Source: JACDAL01 sp963849115 (lineage in GTDB: Bacteria > Actinomycetota > CADDZG01 > WHSQ01). From it: 64,000 bases of DNA. The stretch's first letter is position 1; each line of letters begins with the position of its first letter. The position numbers were made by a program, and so were the translations under genes. The notes beneath the pieces are model-generated. The model did not search any database. It worked only from the letters and a program-made list of their open reading frames with translations, and had not been told where the DNA came from. Of the stretch, positions 50,801 through 59,744 are shown piece after piece. The DNA lies in the NCBI GenBank assembly GCA_963849115.1, contig CAWKGK010000009.1, positions 248,001 through 312,000 of the forward strand. The letters are read 5' to 3'.

Positions 50801-50978
50801 TGTCACCAGGCGCTGCCAGACTCCGGAGCAGGCGCAAGTGGTGCTCGAGCGTTTACCTGGGCTCATCGAAGGCGTACTCGGCGAGGAATTCGAGCCGAGC
50901 CCCGAGGCCAACTGTCGTTGGTGCAAGTTCAAGCCCCTCTGCCCCCTGTGGCCCGAGGGCCGGGAGGCGGCCTCATGA
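47859..50978 (+). CDS. adnA: AdnA-like helicase-nuclease subunit
   Basis: A 1039-residue subunit of an actinobacterial double-strand-break resection machine. It has an N-terminal UvrD-type motor with Walker A VLGSPGTGKTTVIEE (K42), later motifs VEILSFHRSKGKQW and DRRVFYVALTRATKR, and a C-terminal RecB-type nuclease (RGRIDRVDR, VVADYKTSRSA). Cysteines at YDNCPLAYLF and CRWCKFKPLCPLW form the predicted FeS cluster. A Glu/Gly/Ala-rich linker near residue 760 (50130-50205) precedes the nuclease domain. Its length is close to that of mycobacterial AdnA, and it overlaps the AdnB-like gene by 4 bp. Confidence 0.9.
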   Translation: MDSTTSGPPSNRAAVPLDEAQLRVRAHRSGPLLVLGSPGTGKTTVIEERFAALATGSCAPDRILVLVNDRDHKMGLRDRLTRRLLIDEGMAALIEVPVYTWYGLAHHLVSRHYRDLGYPEAPVLLTGPEQWGDVRDALASENELNWPSFRGLLRSEGFVDEVVDFCIRAEQQLLAESDLRSLVERRPEYAEVVEFYRKRRRRLRSSSRIDYPRLLEDAGWLLANVEPIRQSLQHRFVHVLVDDAHELAPVQQRLLSFLTSDLTSEESQSRRSLVVAADPDSCIETFRGADPAWLGSFSDQFGAHETVVLETSYRLSEDLGTRARRVADVLGDAPHRAGKYCGAVTLEAASYPSLAQELEGVARTLRQAHLRDGVPYDDMAVLLSSPHGMLAPLERALQAVEVPYSVSIPDRSLEREPSVAAFRCLARYALEDDAEALDDLLRSPMVGLEEAAVRDLDRAAFLRQVSLGELLDDLPDDATEPVRARISNLLQLKEVLRSRRDAPADQAFWAVWEEASFYRTLERRAQRDPDDASHRDLDALVAFARALGRFIERRRGSGTLMDYLGAIGRADFGADPWLPRDRKRRGVEILSFHRSKGKQWSIVCVSGCIEGSIPKGRRARGMFDILGAGAPQAADDAEDRRVFYVALTRATKRCFVTTSPGPTRRGRPSRYLGEIMDSVPEAVPPSGAEPLTFTEAAGRLRRTLADLSAPSSERMAALGALARVRELDPSCTAADPRQWWWRWDWTEGSVAVTRRRAEEGTGGEGTAEEGAGAEGSAAEGSPKLRTSYSRISQYDNCPLAYLFSVVLGLDPDTSHNMAFGSWIHQIFEDCEKAPSVEEQARGRRRLHNKEAALARFEEVFDPQVFPNRAIARQFHRDGAVMIERYCTHLSPGTSLLAEHAFEIDLDGNIIRGRIDRVDRKGQGIVVADYKTSRSAISTKEVPDSLQLAIYYLAATRDPELVAGGEPVSMQLIYPASMSRGDVTRRCQTPEQAQVVLERLPGLIEGVLGEEFEPSPEANCRWCKFKPLCPLWPEGREAAS

Positions 50979-53900
50979 CCGGCAAGGCCGGTCCCGGAGT
51001 GCTCGCCGCGCTCGGCGGGTTCGAGCCCACCGACGAACAGTGGAACGCAATTCGGCATCCCTTGGAGCCCCTCTATCTGATCGCCGGAGCGGGCTCGGGC
51101 AAGACCGCAATCATGGCTGCCCGCATGGTCTGGGCGGTAGAGGAATGCGGCTACCAGGTCTCGCAGCTGCTCGGACTCTCCTTCTCCAATAAGGCCGCGG
51201 GCGAATTGAGCCGGCGAATCGTGGCCGCTCTGGAGGCCCTCGACGGTGATCTCTCCGTCCCCATCGAGCCGATGGTGCAGACCTATCATTCCTTTGCCGC
51301 CGCGATCGTGCGAGACAACGGCATTCTCGTCGGCATCGAGAGCGAAGCCGCGCTGCTGACCCTTGCGCAGCAATGGCAGCTCGTGCTGTCCTGCCTCGAC
51401 GACTTGCCCGTTTTCGATGCGCTCGAGCTGCGCTCTACCGGTGGGGTCGTGAGGGCGACGTTGGGTCTTGCCACCTCTCTTGCGGACCACGTGGTCAGCC
51501 CGGCCGACGTCGAGGCAGCATCGGACGCAATAATGTCCCCGGGTTCAGGCTATTCGGACGACGTCGTCGAAACCGCCGCCAAACGCAAAGAATTGTGCCG
51601 TGTGGTGGCGGCTTACCAGCATGCCAAGTCACGCCGTGCGCGCATTGATTTCGGGGATCAGATAACCAAGGCGGTCGAGATACTTGAAGCCCACCCCGCA
51701 GTGCGCGACCTCTATCGCTCCCGGTGGCCCGTGGTATTGCTCGATGAGTACCAGGACACCAATGTTGCGCAGCGGCGGCTGATGCAGGCGTTGGTTACGC
51801 CGGGTGGGGCCGTCACGGCGGTGGGGGACACACGCCAGGCGATCTATGCGTTTCGAGGCGCAACGATGTACAACCTCATCGGCTTTCCGAACCACTTTCC
51901 GCGCGCCGGCGCTGCCGCCTACTCGGAGGCGTCCCTGTCGCAGAATTTCCGGTCGGGAGAGAAAATCCTCGAGGTGGCCAATGCGGTGGTCGCACATATT
52001 CCCGCCGAGAGACGGCCGGGAGAGCCGCTGCGGGCATCGGACTTCAACGGGGCGGGGCGTGTCGAGCTAGGGCTCTTCTGCGACGAGCGCGCCGAGGCGG
52101 ACTGGATCGCTCGGCGATGTGAGGAGCTGCACGGTATCGCGCTCCGGCCGGAGCGGCGGCCCGTGGAATGGCGGGATATAGCGATCCTGGTCCGGCGGCG
52201 GAGCTCGATGGCCGCGTTGTTGAAGGCTCTTCAGGATCACGACATCCCGGTCGAGGTGGTGGGGCTTTCAGGCTTGCTCAAGGCGCCGGAGGTAATGGAG
52301 GTCGTGGCTTGGCTCCGGTGCCTCGATACGAAGCCGTCGGCGAACCGCTGGCTGGCGCGCGTCTTGCTCGGGCCTCGGTGGCGCATCCATTACCGCGACC
52401 TGGCTCTGTGTGCTCGTTGGGCCGCGTGGGAGAATCGTTCTCTGCGCCTGGAGCTCGCCGGAGGCAACGAGGAGCGCGCGCGTGACATGGAGCCAGGCGA
52501 TGTGGGCTTCTCGCTTCTGGAAGCGCTCGAGCACGTTTCCTCCATCGAGGGCCTGGGAGCCGAGGCGCGTGCTCGTTTGGAGGAGTTCACCAGTCGCCTC
52601 AGCCTGCTGCGCCAGAAGGTGAGCGCTCGCCTACCCGATCTCGTGCAGGAGGTGATCTCTTTGAGCGGGATTGCCGATGCACTGGCGGCGTCGCCCGCGC
52701 GGGGCGCGGCCGCAGGGCGCCAGAACCTCGCCAACCTGCTTGATCATGTCGCCGATTTCGCGCCGGTCGAGGGAGAGGCAACGCTGAGGAGCTTGCTTGC
52801 CTACCTGGACGCCGCCGAAGAGGCCGATGAAACTCTCGAGTCGTCACAACCTGCCGCAGTGGACTCGGTCAAGCTCATGACCGTGCACGCAGCCAAGGGC
52901 CTCGAGTTCGAATGCGTCTTCGTGCCCTCGGTGGCATCCTCGACCAATCCCAGGGGCGACTACGTCTACTCCGTGTTTCCGGACAACCGGATTTCCAACC
53001 CGATGACCTCACACTCGCAGCTCCCTTACGAGGTGCGAGAGGACGCTTGCCATCTCCCGACTTTCGACGGTAACTCTAGTCGTTTCGGCCAAGCGGTCAG
53101 GGAGCGGGTCTTAGAGGACGAACGCCGTCTGTTCTATGTCGCCACAACCAGGGCCAAACAGCACCTGGCGGTCACTGCAGCGTGGTGGTATGGCCGCAGC
53201 GATCGCCTCATCGGCCCCTCTCGCTTCTGGGATGATCTCGCCGAGCTGGCCGAGACCGGGGCCGTCGAGGTCGTCGAGCGCGCCGAAGCCCCTGAGGCGA
53301 ACCCGGCGATAGCGGCCCTTGGCGAGGAGAGCTCGTGGCCACCGGCTCCGCGCACGGGCGTCGACGATCCGCTCTTCGAGGGGGGCTGGGGGGCGGCAGC
53401 GGAAGCGGCGCTCGCGTCGAAGGAGGCCTACGACGTGCTCGTGGGTTCACTGGCGGAAGAAGATCGACTAAGGCATGAGCAACTGCAGGCCGATCATTGG
53501 GCCGGTCTCGAGCTGATCGCAGACGCAATGGCCTCTCCACAACCAGTCGAGGGCGATGCCGTCCTCGACATCATCTCTGCCACCGACTATGTGTCCTTGA
53601 CGGCGGCTCGTCTGGACCTCGCCGAGCTTTCCCGTCCGCTTCCCGAGCGGCCCAGCGATGCTCGAGCGATCGGGACCGAGGTTCACCGAGTCATTGAACA
53701 GCTACTGCGAGAAGCTCATGGTCAGGAGGAGCAGGGACCCTCGTTACCGGACGAGAGCGAGCTCGACGAGCCTCTCGGCGTCGAGGATCGGGATGAGGTC
53801 GAGCGCAGACTCGCGTTCTTCCGGGCGCTCGGCTACACGGACCGCACGCTCGCTCGGCTGCCTTCCGGCGAGCTCATGATCGAGCTTCCGTTTGCTTTGA

Positions 53901-54139
53901 GGATCGGATCCCGGATCGTTCGGGGGCGGATCGATGCAGTGTTCGAGGAGGGAGACGGAGGCTTCGAGCTGGTCGACTTCAAGACTGGCGCCCGCTTCGA
54001 GTCAGAGGACGAGGATCAGCTCGGGCTCTACGCCGCGGCCTTGGAGGCCAACGGCCTCCTCCCGGCGGGAGCGCCGGTGACGCTGACCTATGCCTTCCTT
54101 GACGGCGGCGCCCCGGTCAGCCGTCCCTACCGCCCGTAA
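50975..54139 (+). CDS. adnB: AdnB-like helicase-nuclease subunit
   Basis: A 1054-residue partner of the preceding protein. ATG 50975 overlaps the adnA stop (ATGA); the frame runs further upstream but within adnA. Walker A is LIAGAGSGKTAIMAARM, the motif II region LLDEYQDTN, then GDTRQAIYAFRGA and SVKLMTVHAAKGLEFE. The C-terminal nuclease has RGRIDAVFEE and ELVDFKTGARF. AdnAB processes DNA ends in mycobacteria, where AdnB is reported to be the main motor. Order and overlap match the known pair. Confidence 0.9.
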   Translation: MTGKAGPGVLAALGGFEPTDEQWNAIRHPLEPLYLIAGAGSGKTAIMAARMVWAVEECGYQVSQLLGLSFSNKAAGELSRRIVAALEALDGDLSVPIEPMVQTYHSFAAAIVRDNGILVGIESEAALLTLAQQWQLVLSCLDDLPVFDALELRSTGGVVRATLGLATSLADHVVSPADVEAASDAIMSPGSGYSDDVVETAAKRKELCRVVAAYQHAKSRRARIDFGDQITKAVEILEAHPAVRDLYRSRWPVVLLDEYQDTNVAQRRLMQALVTPGGAVTAVGDTRQAIYAFRGATMYNLIGFPNHFPRAGAAAYSEASLSQNFRSGEKILEVANAVVAHIPAERRPGEPLRASDFNGAGRVELGLFCDERAEADWIARRCEELHGIALRPERRPVEWRDIAILVRRRSSMAALLKALQDHDIPVEVVGLSGLLKAPEVMEVVAWLRCLDTKPSANRWLARVLLGPRWRIHYRDLALCARWAAWENRSLRLELAGGNEERARDMEPGDVGFSLLEALEHVSSIEGLGAEARARLEEFTSRLSLLRQKVSARLPDLVQEVISLSGIADALAASPARGAAAGRQNLANLLDHVADFAPVEGEATLRSLLAYLDAAEEADETLESSQPAAVDSVKLMTVHAAKGLEFECVFVPSVASSTNPRGDYVYSVFPDNRISNPMTSHSQLPYEVREDACHLPTFDGNSSRFGQAVRERVLEDERRLFYVATTRAKQHLAVTAAWWYGRSDRLIGPSRFWDDLAELAETGAVEVVERAEAPEANPAIAALGEESSWPPAPRTGVDDPLFEGGWGAAAEAALASKEAYDVLVGSLAEEDRLRHEQLQADHWAGLELIADAMASPQPVEGDAVLDIISATDYVSLTAARLDLAELSRPLPERPSDARAIGTEVHRVIEQLLREAHGQEEQGPSLPDESELDEPLGVEDRDEVERRLAFFRALGYTDRTLARLPSGELMIELPFALRIGSRIVRGRIDAVFEEGDGGFELVDFKTGARFESEDEDQLGLYAAALEANGLLPAGAPVTLTYAFLDGGAPVSRPYRP

Positions 54140-54182
54140 TCCCACCGTTTTCGACGGTGCCTCCGGTGAAAAGAGGGCACCA

Positions 54183-55547
54183 TCAGGAAGAGCGCGTTCC
54201 CTCTATATCGCCCGCCACGCGCTCCCGCGGTTTCCCCGCTTTCGTGGTGAGAAGGAGCGAGCCTAGGATCGCCGCAGCTCCCGATCCGAACAGGATGCCG
54301 ATCCTGGCTTCGTCGACCAATTGGGGATCGTCGAACGCAAGGCCTGCAATGAACAACGAAACGGTGAAACCTATGCCTGCCGTTGCTGCGGCGCCAACCA
54401 CGTGGTTCCAATCCATGCTCGGTGGCATGGACCCGATTCCGCTTCTTGTCGCGGCCCACGAGAACCCGCTGATTCCCAGGAGCTTGCCTCCGACTAAACC
54501 TGCGACGATACCCAGTGTCACGGGCGACGTTGTGGCCGCCTCGAACAGCTTCGCGTTTAGTTCCACTCCGGCATTGGCGAGGGCAAAGATCGGGATGATC
54601 GCGAAGCTCGTCCAGGGATGCAGGAGGTGTTCGAGGCGTTCGGCAACCGAGACCGCTTCTTGCGCTTGGATGATCACACGGCGTATTGCCGATGGCTCTG
54701 GTTCTTGCATCATCGCGGAGGCTTCGTCGACGGCGTCGCGTGCGCCCTCTGGGTCGACGGGACGGGCGGGAGTGAGGAGACCCAGGGCCACTCCGGCGAT
54801 CGTTGCGTGTACTCCGGACTCAAAGGTCGCAAACCAGATCGCGGTGCCGGCTAGGACATAGAGGGGAGTCCACCAGATGCGCCGGCTGCGCATCCCCGCC
54901 ACGGCCACAAGAAGCACGATTGCAGCCACAAGCCAGCCGATCTCGATTCCTCCGGAGTAGAACAGCGCGATGACCAGGATGGCGCCGATATCGTCCACGA
55001 TGGCAAGGCTCAGGAGAAAGACCCTGAGCGAGTCGGGGCAGCGTTTGCCGAATACCGCTAGGAGGCCCACGGCGAATGCGATGTCGGTCGCCATCGGTAT
55101 TGCCCATCCCGCAGCGCCTTCGCCGCCCTTGTTTATCGCCACATAAATGAGAGCCGGCGCGATCATCCCGCCCAGCGCCGCGAGCGAGGGCAGGGCGGCA
55201 CTTCGGCGGTCGTTCAACTCGCCAACGACGAGCTCTCTCTTGATCTCGAGCCCCACGACGAAGAAGAAGATCGCCATGAGGCCGTCGTTGACCCAGTGAC
55301 GGAAACTTTCCGAGAGTTCGAAGTCGGCAACCCGGATGCCGATGTCGGTGCGCCAAACAAGCTCGTAGCTGTCGCCGATCGGCGAATTGGCCCAGGCGAG
55401 GGCGGCAAGAGTAGCCATCAGGAGGAGGATGCCTCCGGCAGCCTCCGTTTGGAGGAACTCCCGCACCGGGCGGGCGACGAGGCGAGCAACGGGTCGCTCA
55501 CTCGCCACCCAAGAATGGCGGAGAGGGGGTCTTTTTCTGGTCGTCAC
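54183..55547 (-). CDS. nhaA: Na+/H+ antiporter NhaA
   Basis: A 454-residue antiporter. GTG 55547 is preferred over the longer frame because AGGAGG lies 5 nt upstream. The ion-binding pair of aspartates is in LSLAIVDDIGAILV, the other landmarks being IFFFVVGLEIKRELVVGELN and AIPMATDIAFAVGLLAVFG. It has 11-12 hydrophobic helices. The C-terminal tail is longer than in E. coli NhaA. It maintains sodium and pH balance at the membrane. Convergent with adnB, divergent from aceE. Confidence 0.94.
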   Translation of the reverse strand: MTTRKRPPLRHSWVASERPVARLVARPVREFLQTEAAGGILLLMATLAALAWANSPIGDSYELVWRTDIGIRVADFELSESFRHWVNDGLMAIFFFVVGLEIKRELVVGELNDRRSAALPSLAALGGMIAPALIYVAINKGGEGAAGWAIPMATDIAFAVGLLAVFGKRCPDSLRVFLLSLAIVDDIGAILVIALFYSGGIEIGWLVAAIVLLVAVAGMRSRRIWWTPLYVLAGTAIWFATFESGVHATIAGVALGLLTPARPVDPEGARDAVDEASAMMQEPEPSAIRRVIIQAQEAVSVAERLEHLLHPWTSFAIIPIFALANAGVELNAKLFEAATTSPVTLGIVAGLVGGKLLGISGFSWAATRSGIGSMPPSMDWNHVVGAAATAGIGFTVSLFIAGLAFDDPQLVDEARIGILFGSGAAAILGSLLLTTKAGKPRERVAGDIEGTRSS

Positions 55548-55859
55548 GCATGCCTCCTGAACGCGGAAGATCACATTGCCGACCAGACTTCCCGGCGCGC
55601 CGCTGCCACCCTACCAATTGCGAGGATCAGCCGACCCACCGAGGCTCGGATTGGGAACAGCTGCGAGTCTGGTTGGTCGGCCCGAGGTAGCGAAACGCGC
55701 TCAAAGCACCAGGGGGTACGAAATCCGGACTCAGGAGCGCGCAGCGCGCGATCGACTACCGGAGGGCGGGGCTGAGACCCGGCCACTAGGCCCCGCGACA
55801 GGTTTATTCTGAGGGGCAACGCCATTCACTCACTACACCCCGACTAGAGGGGAGACACG
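55548..55859. other. 312-bp divergent gap between nhaA and aceE
   Basis: No gene is seen. A GC palindrome (GCGCGCAGCGCGC) lies near 55737-55750. GGGGAGA a few bases before the aceE ATG is a ribosome site; the promoters for both genes must lie here, but I cannot name a convincing -35/-10 pair. Confidence 0.5.
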
Positions 55860-58532
55860 ATGTTCGACTCCTACATGAGCCAGCTTCCAGACGTCGACCC
55901 GGACGAGACCCAGGAATGGATCGAGTCGCTCGATCAGCTGATCGACGCTTCTCCCGCCCGCGCTCGTTATCTGATGCACCAGGTCATGACGCATGCCCGC
56001 AGCCGCCAGATCGGGCTGCCGGCCATGGTGTCGACCGACTACATCAATACGATCACGGCAGAGCAGGAACCCCACTTCCCCGGCGACGAGGAGACCGAGC
56101 TCTCGATACGGCGCATCATCCGCTGGAATGCGGCCGCCATGGTGATGCGTGCCAACAAGAAGTACGACGGCATCGGAGGACACATCTCCACCTATGCCTC
56201 CGCCGCCTCCCTTTACGAGGTCGGCTTCAACCACTTCTTCAACGGCCCCGACGCCGAGGGCGGCGGGGACCAGGTCTATCTCCAGGGACATGCGGCCCCG
56301 GGCGTCTATGCCCGCTCCTTCCTCGAGGGTCGCCTCGACGAGTCCCGCCTCGACAACTTCCGGCGGGAGGCCTTCGGCGGAGGGCTGTCCTCCTATCCCC
56401 ACCCGCGTCTGATGCCCGAGTATTGGCAGTTCCCCACGGTCTCGATGGGCCTGTCTCCGCTCAACGCGATCTACCAGGCCCGCTTCAACCGCTACCTTCA
56501 GCACAGGGGCATCAAAGACACCTCCCAGCAGCGAGTGTGGGCATTCGTGGGCGATGGAGAGATGGATGAGCCCGAGTCCATGGCCGCCCTCTCCATCGCG
56601 GCCCGGGAGGGCCTCGATAACCTCATCTTCGTGGTGAACTGTAACCTTCAGCGGCTCGATGGACCGGTGCGGGGCAACGGCAAGATAATCCAGGAGCTCG
56701 AATCGACGTTTCGGGGGGCCGGCTGGAACGTGATCAAGGTCGTATGGGCGAGGGAGTGGGACGATCTGCTCTCCGAGGACAACGACGGTCTCCTCGTCAA
56801 CAAGATGAACACCACCGTCGACGGCCAGTTTCAGAAGTACGTGGTCGAGTCCGGCGACTACATTCGCAGGGACTTTTTCGGCTCCGACCCCAGACTCAAG
56901 AAGATGGTCGAGCATCTCTCAGACGACGACCTCAAGCGTCTCCGGCGAGGCGGCCACGACTACCGCAAGGTCTATGCCGCCTATGCGCTGGCGGCCGAGA
57001 TGAGGGGAGCACCCACAGTCATCCTCGCCAAAACCGTCAAGGGCTGGACGCTTGGAGGGGCGATCGAGGGCCGCAACGTCACCCATCAGGCGAAGAAGCT
57101 GTCCGAGGAGGAGCTGCAGAAGTTCCGGGACCGCCTGGAGCTGCCGATCGCAGACAAGCACATCAAGGCGGGCACGCCTACCTACTACCACCCCGGCGAG
57201 GACTCCAAAGAGGTCCAGTACATGCTGGAGCGGCGCCGGGCTCTCGGAGGTGTGATACCACAGCGCCGCGTCAAGCCGAGCCCGGTGAAGGTCCCCGAAA
57301 GCAAGCTATACGACGAGTTCGCCAAGGGCTCCAAGCAGCCGGTGGCTACCACGATGGCGACCGTGCGGATCATTCGCCAGCTGATGAGGGACAAGAAGTT
57401 CGGCCGCCACGTCGTCCCGATCATCCCCGACGAGGCTCGCACCTTCGGGATGGAGTCGCTGTTCCCGCAGTTCAAGATCTACGCCGCCCGAGGCCAGCTC
57501 TACGAACCCGTGGACGCCGAGCACCTCTTGGCCTACAGGGAGTCGCAGACCGGGCAGATCATGGAGGAGGGCATCAGCGAGGCCGGGGCCATGGGCACCT
57601 TTACGGCTGCGGGCACCTCCTACGCCACCCACGGCGTGCCCATGGTGCCGTTCTTTGCGTTCTATTCGATGTTCGGCTTCCAGCGCATCGGCGACTTCAT
57701 CTGGTCGCTGGGGGATCAGCGGGGCCGGGGCTTCCTGCTCGGGGCGACCTACGGGCGCACCACGCTCAACGGAGAGGGCCTGCAGCACCAGGACGGGCAC
57801 TCGCTGCTGATGGCCAGCACCAACCCCGCCTGCCTCTCCTATGACCCCGCCTTCGCATACGAGCTTGCCACCATCGTCAAGAGTGGCCTCACCCGCATGG
57901 TCGACGAGGAAGAAGACGTCTTCTACTACCTCACGATCTACAACGAGCCCTATGCGCAGCCGCCGATGCCGGAGGGCTGCGAGGAGGGAATCCTCAGGGG
58001 CTTGTATCTTTACCGGCAGTCCACAGAGGAGAGGCGCCGGCGGGCCCAGCTGTTCGGCTCGGGTTCGATCATGATGCAGGTTCTCAGAGCCCAGGAACTC
58101 CTCGCCGAACATCACGATGTCGCCGCCGATGTCTGGAGTGCGACCTCCTACCAGCAGCTCCGAGTCGAGGCTCTCGAGATCGAGCGCTGGAATCGCCTGC
58201 ACCCCGAAGAGGCCGCGCGGCAACCGTTCGTGACCAGCGCACTTGAGTCGAAGGACGGACCCGTGATCGCGACCAGCGACTCGATCAAGGCGACCCCCGA
58301 CCAGATCGCCCGCTGGGTACCGAGTCGCTTCGTCCCTCTGGGCACCGACGGGTTCGGCCGCTCAGACAGCCGCGAGCAGCTGCGTCGCCATTTCGAGATC
58401 GACGCCGAGCACATCGTGGTGGCAACTCTCTCCGCGTTGGCGCAATCGGGAGATGCCAAGCCCGAGGAGGTCTCCGAAGCGATCAAGCGCTACGACATCG
58501 AGCCGGACAGGCCGTCCCCCTATTCCTCCTAG
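55860..58532 (+). CDS. aceE: Pyruvate dehydrogenase E1 component (homodimeric)
   Basis: An 890-residue thiamine diphosphate enzyme that decarboxylates pyruvate and feeds the dihydrolipoyl acetyltransferase of the pyruvate dehydrogenase complex. The text is clearly AceE: GGHISTYASAASLYEVGFNH, the ThDP site FVGDGEMDEPES and VNCNLQRLDGPVRGNGKIIQ, then IIPDEARTFGMESLFPQ and GEGLQHQDGHSLL. This single-chain alpha2 type is used by actinobacteria. ATG 55860 has GGGGAGA just upstream. A strong terminator follows its stop. Confidence 0.97.
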   Translation: MFDSYMSQLPDVDPDETQEWIESLDQLIDASPARARYLMHQVMTHARSRQIGLPAMVSTDYINTITAEQEPHFPGDEETELSIRRIIRWNAAAMVMRANKKYDGIGGHISTYASAASLYEVGFNHFFNGPDAEGGGDQVYLQGHAAPGVYARSFLEGRLDESRLDNFRREAFGGGLSSYPHPRLMPEYWQFPTVSMGLSPLNAIYQARFNRYLQHRGIKDTSQQRVWAFVGDGEMDEPESMAALSIAAREGLDNLIFVVNCNLQRLDGPVRGNGKIIQELESTFRGAGWNVIKVVWAREWDDLLSEDNDGLLVNKMNTTVDGQFQKYVVESGDYIRRDFFGSDPRLKKMVEHLSDDDLKRLRRGGHDYRKVYAAYALAAEMRGAPTVILAKTVKGWTLGGAIEGRNVTHQAKKLSEEELQKFRDRLELPIADKHIKAGTPTYYHPGEDSKEVQYMLERRRALGGVIPQRRVKPSPVKVPESKLYDEFAKGSKQPVATTMATVRIIRQLMRDKKFGRHVVPIIPDEARTFGMESLFPQFKIYAARGQLYEPVDAEHLLAYRESQTGQIMEEGISEAGAMGTFTAAGTSYATHGVPMVPFFAFYSMFGFQRIGDFIWSLGDQRGRGFLLGATYGRTTLNGEGLQHQDGHSLLMASTNPACLSYDPAFAYELATIVKSGLTRMVDEEEDVFYYLTIYNEPYAQPPMPEGCEEGILRGLYLYRQSTEERRRRAQLFGSGSIMMQVLRAQELLAEHHDVAADVWSATSYQQLRVEALEIERWNRLHPEEAARQPFVTSALESKDGPVIATSDSIKATPDQIARWVPSRFVPLGTDGFGRSDSREQLRRHFEIDAEHIVVATLSALAQSGDAKPEEVSEAIKRYDIEPDRPSPYSS

Positions 58533-58570
58533 CGGGTCTCGGCATCTCGAGACCAGGATCGGCTAGGCGT

Positions 58571-58609
58571 GCGCGAAAAAAGCCTCGTCAAAGCGAGGCT
58601 TTGTCGCGC
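58571..58609 (+). terminator. Rho-independent terminator of aceE
   Basis: AAAGCCTCG (58579-58587), loop TCAAAG, CGAGGCTTT (58594-58602), with an outer GCGCGA/TCGCGC pair extending the stem. It is also symmetrical enough to serve the opposite strand. Confidence 0.85.
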
Positions 58610-58646
58610 CCCTATATTCAATTGTCTGTTCCGGGTTTAGGTCGGC

Positions 58647-58718
58647 TTATGTCATCTGCAAGATGACGATGATCAAAATGATCGCGACCAGCACCCAGAC
58701 CCACCACGGTGCGTTCAT
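58647..58718 (-). CDS. 23-residue single-helix membrane peptide
   Basis: The frame MNAPWWVWVLVAIILIIVIL, then QMT and stop, is almost entirely one membrane helix with Trp at the interface. The ATG lies on the minus strand downstream of the ParB-like gene. No clear Shine-Dalgarno is visible. Composition and length resemble authentic small membrane proteins rather than a random frame in GC-rich DNA, where Ile-rich stretches are rare. Function unknown. Confidence 0.5.
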   Translation of the reverse strand: MNAPWWVWVLVAIILIIVILQMT

Positions 58719-58824
58719 GGCGAGAATCTACCCCACTCGCCCCAAGATTGAAACGCTCGGTTTGGTGAGGGTTATTGCCCCGTTCCCGGTTGATCGTCCG
58801 CGGGGAGGACCAAAGACTCGGGAC

Positions 58825-59679
58825 TCAGCGCCGGGTCCTGCGCCGAGCGCCGGTCTCTGCCCTGACCGTCCGGACGGTGTCCTCCAGACTGAGCGCCCCT
58901 CGCTCCGGAAACAGAGAGCGCCGGCGCTGCCAGATGCGCAGAAAGAGATCGGCGTCGGTTTCTCCTGGGATAAGGTCCTGCAGGCCTTCCTCGCGGATCT
59001 GCTCGATGGTGGGGAGATAGACGTGGTCGTACCAGTCACCTGATATCTCCTCGATGGTGAGTAGCTCGGCCCGCTCGATCATGATGTGGAAGCCGTGCAG
59101 CCGAATGAGCTCGAGCAGCTCTACGTAGCGGTGGACCTGAGAGAACTCGATGAGGGCTTCGGGTCGCGCCCGCCCCAACCCGCTCTCGTGCATGAGCAAA
59201 TCCTGTTGTTCTCGAATGATGATCTCGCTGATGTCGGCGCCCTCGGGCAGCTCGTAACGAGTCCGCAACTCGGTCACCTCTGCGTCGATGAACTCCTGCT
59301 TGCACTGTTTGGCGATCGCAACGCGATGGTGCCCGTCGACCACGAAATAGGAGTTCGCGACCTGGTAGACGACAATTGGGGGGAACCCGCCCTCGGGAAA
59401 GGCCCTTTCTATGGCCGTCCATCGTTCCCTGAGGTCATGCCGAAGGGGAAGGAAGTTCTTGTCGAAGTCCCGGTTCCGTCCAGAGCTCCCCACGATGGCT
59501 GCCAGCGGGATCGGCCGGATGCCTACGTAGGACTGTTCGAAGAAGCGAAGCCGGTCTCTTACCTCATCGAAGGCGAGCAATGGCAAGGGGGGACGACGGG
59601 CAACGGCGCGTCCGAAGCGCCGATACGCCTCACGACGTCGCGCCTTGTCGAAGGTTGAGGGCAGCGGGTCCCAGGTCAT
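58825..59679 (-). CDS. ParB/Srx-like nuclease-domain protein
   Basis: A 284-residue cytosolic protein. ATG 59679 is chosen with AAGGAG 9 nt upstream. The middle contains a ParB/Srx-type fold mark: PPIVVYQVANSYFVVDGHHR followed by VAIAKQCKQEFIDAEVTELR, where DGHHR matches the DGHHR/GxxR box. No HTH for centromere binding is visible, so it is not a chromosome-partitioning ParB. Homologs occur in actinobacteria with unknown function. It follows the metallophosphoesterase gene by 65 bp. Confidence 0.72.
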   Translation of the reverse strand: MTWDPLPSTFDKARRREAYRRFGRAVARRPPLPLLAFDEVRDRLRFFEQSYVGIRPIPLAAIVGSSGRNRDFDKNFLPLRHDLRERWTAIERAFPEGGFPPIVVYQVANSYFVVDGHHRVAIAKQCKQEFIDAEVTELRTRYELPEGADISEIIIREQQDLLMHESGLGRARPEALIEFSQVHRYVELLELIRLHGFHIMIERAELLTIEEISGDWYDHVYLPTIEQIREEGLQDLIPGETDADLFLRIWQRRRSLFPERGALSLEDTVRTVRAETGARRRTRR

Positions 59680-59694
59680 GACCACATTCTCCTT

Positions 59695-59744
59695 GGCCGT
59701 CCAGTATTCGAAGTCCCACCAGTATCCAGAAGGCCGTCCAGTAT
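59695..59744. repeat. GGCCGTCCAGTAT direct repeat
   Basis: The 13-bp unit occurs at 59695-59707 and 59732-59744, between the ParB-like and metallophosphoesterase genes. The shorter CCAGTAT also appears in between. It could be a leader element of the minus-strand ParB-like gene. Confidence 0.4.

Noticed and set aside
50513..50974. Upstream extension of the adnB frame
   Set aside because: It lies inside adnA in another frame; the ATGA overlap at 50975 is the natural start.
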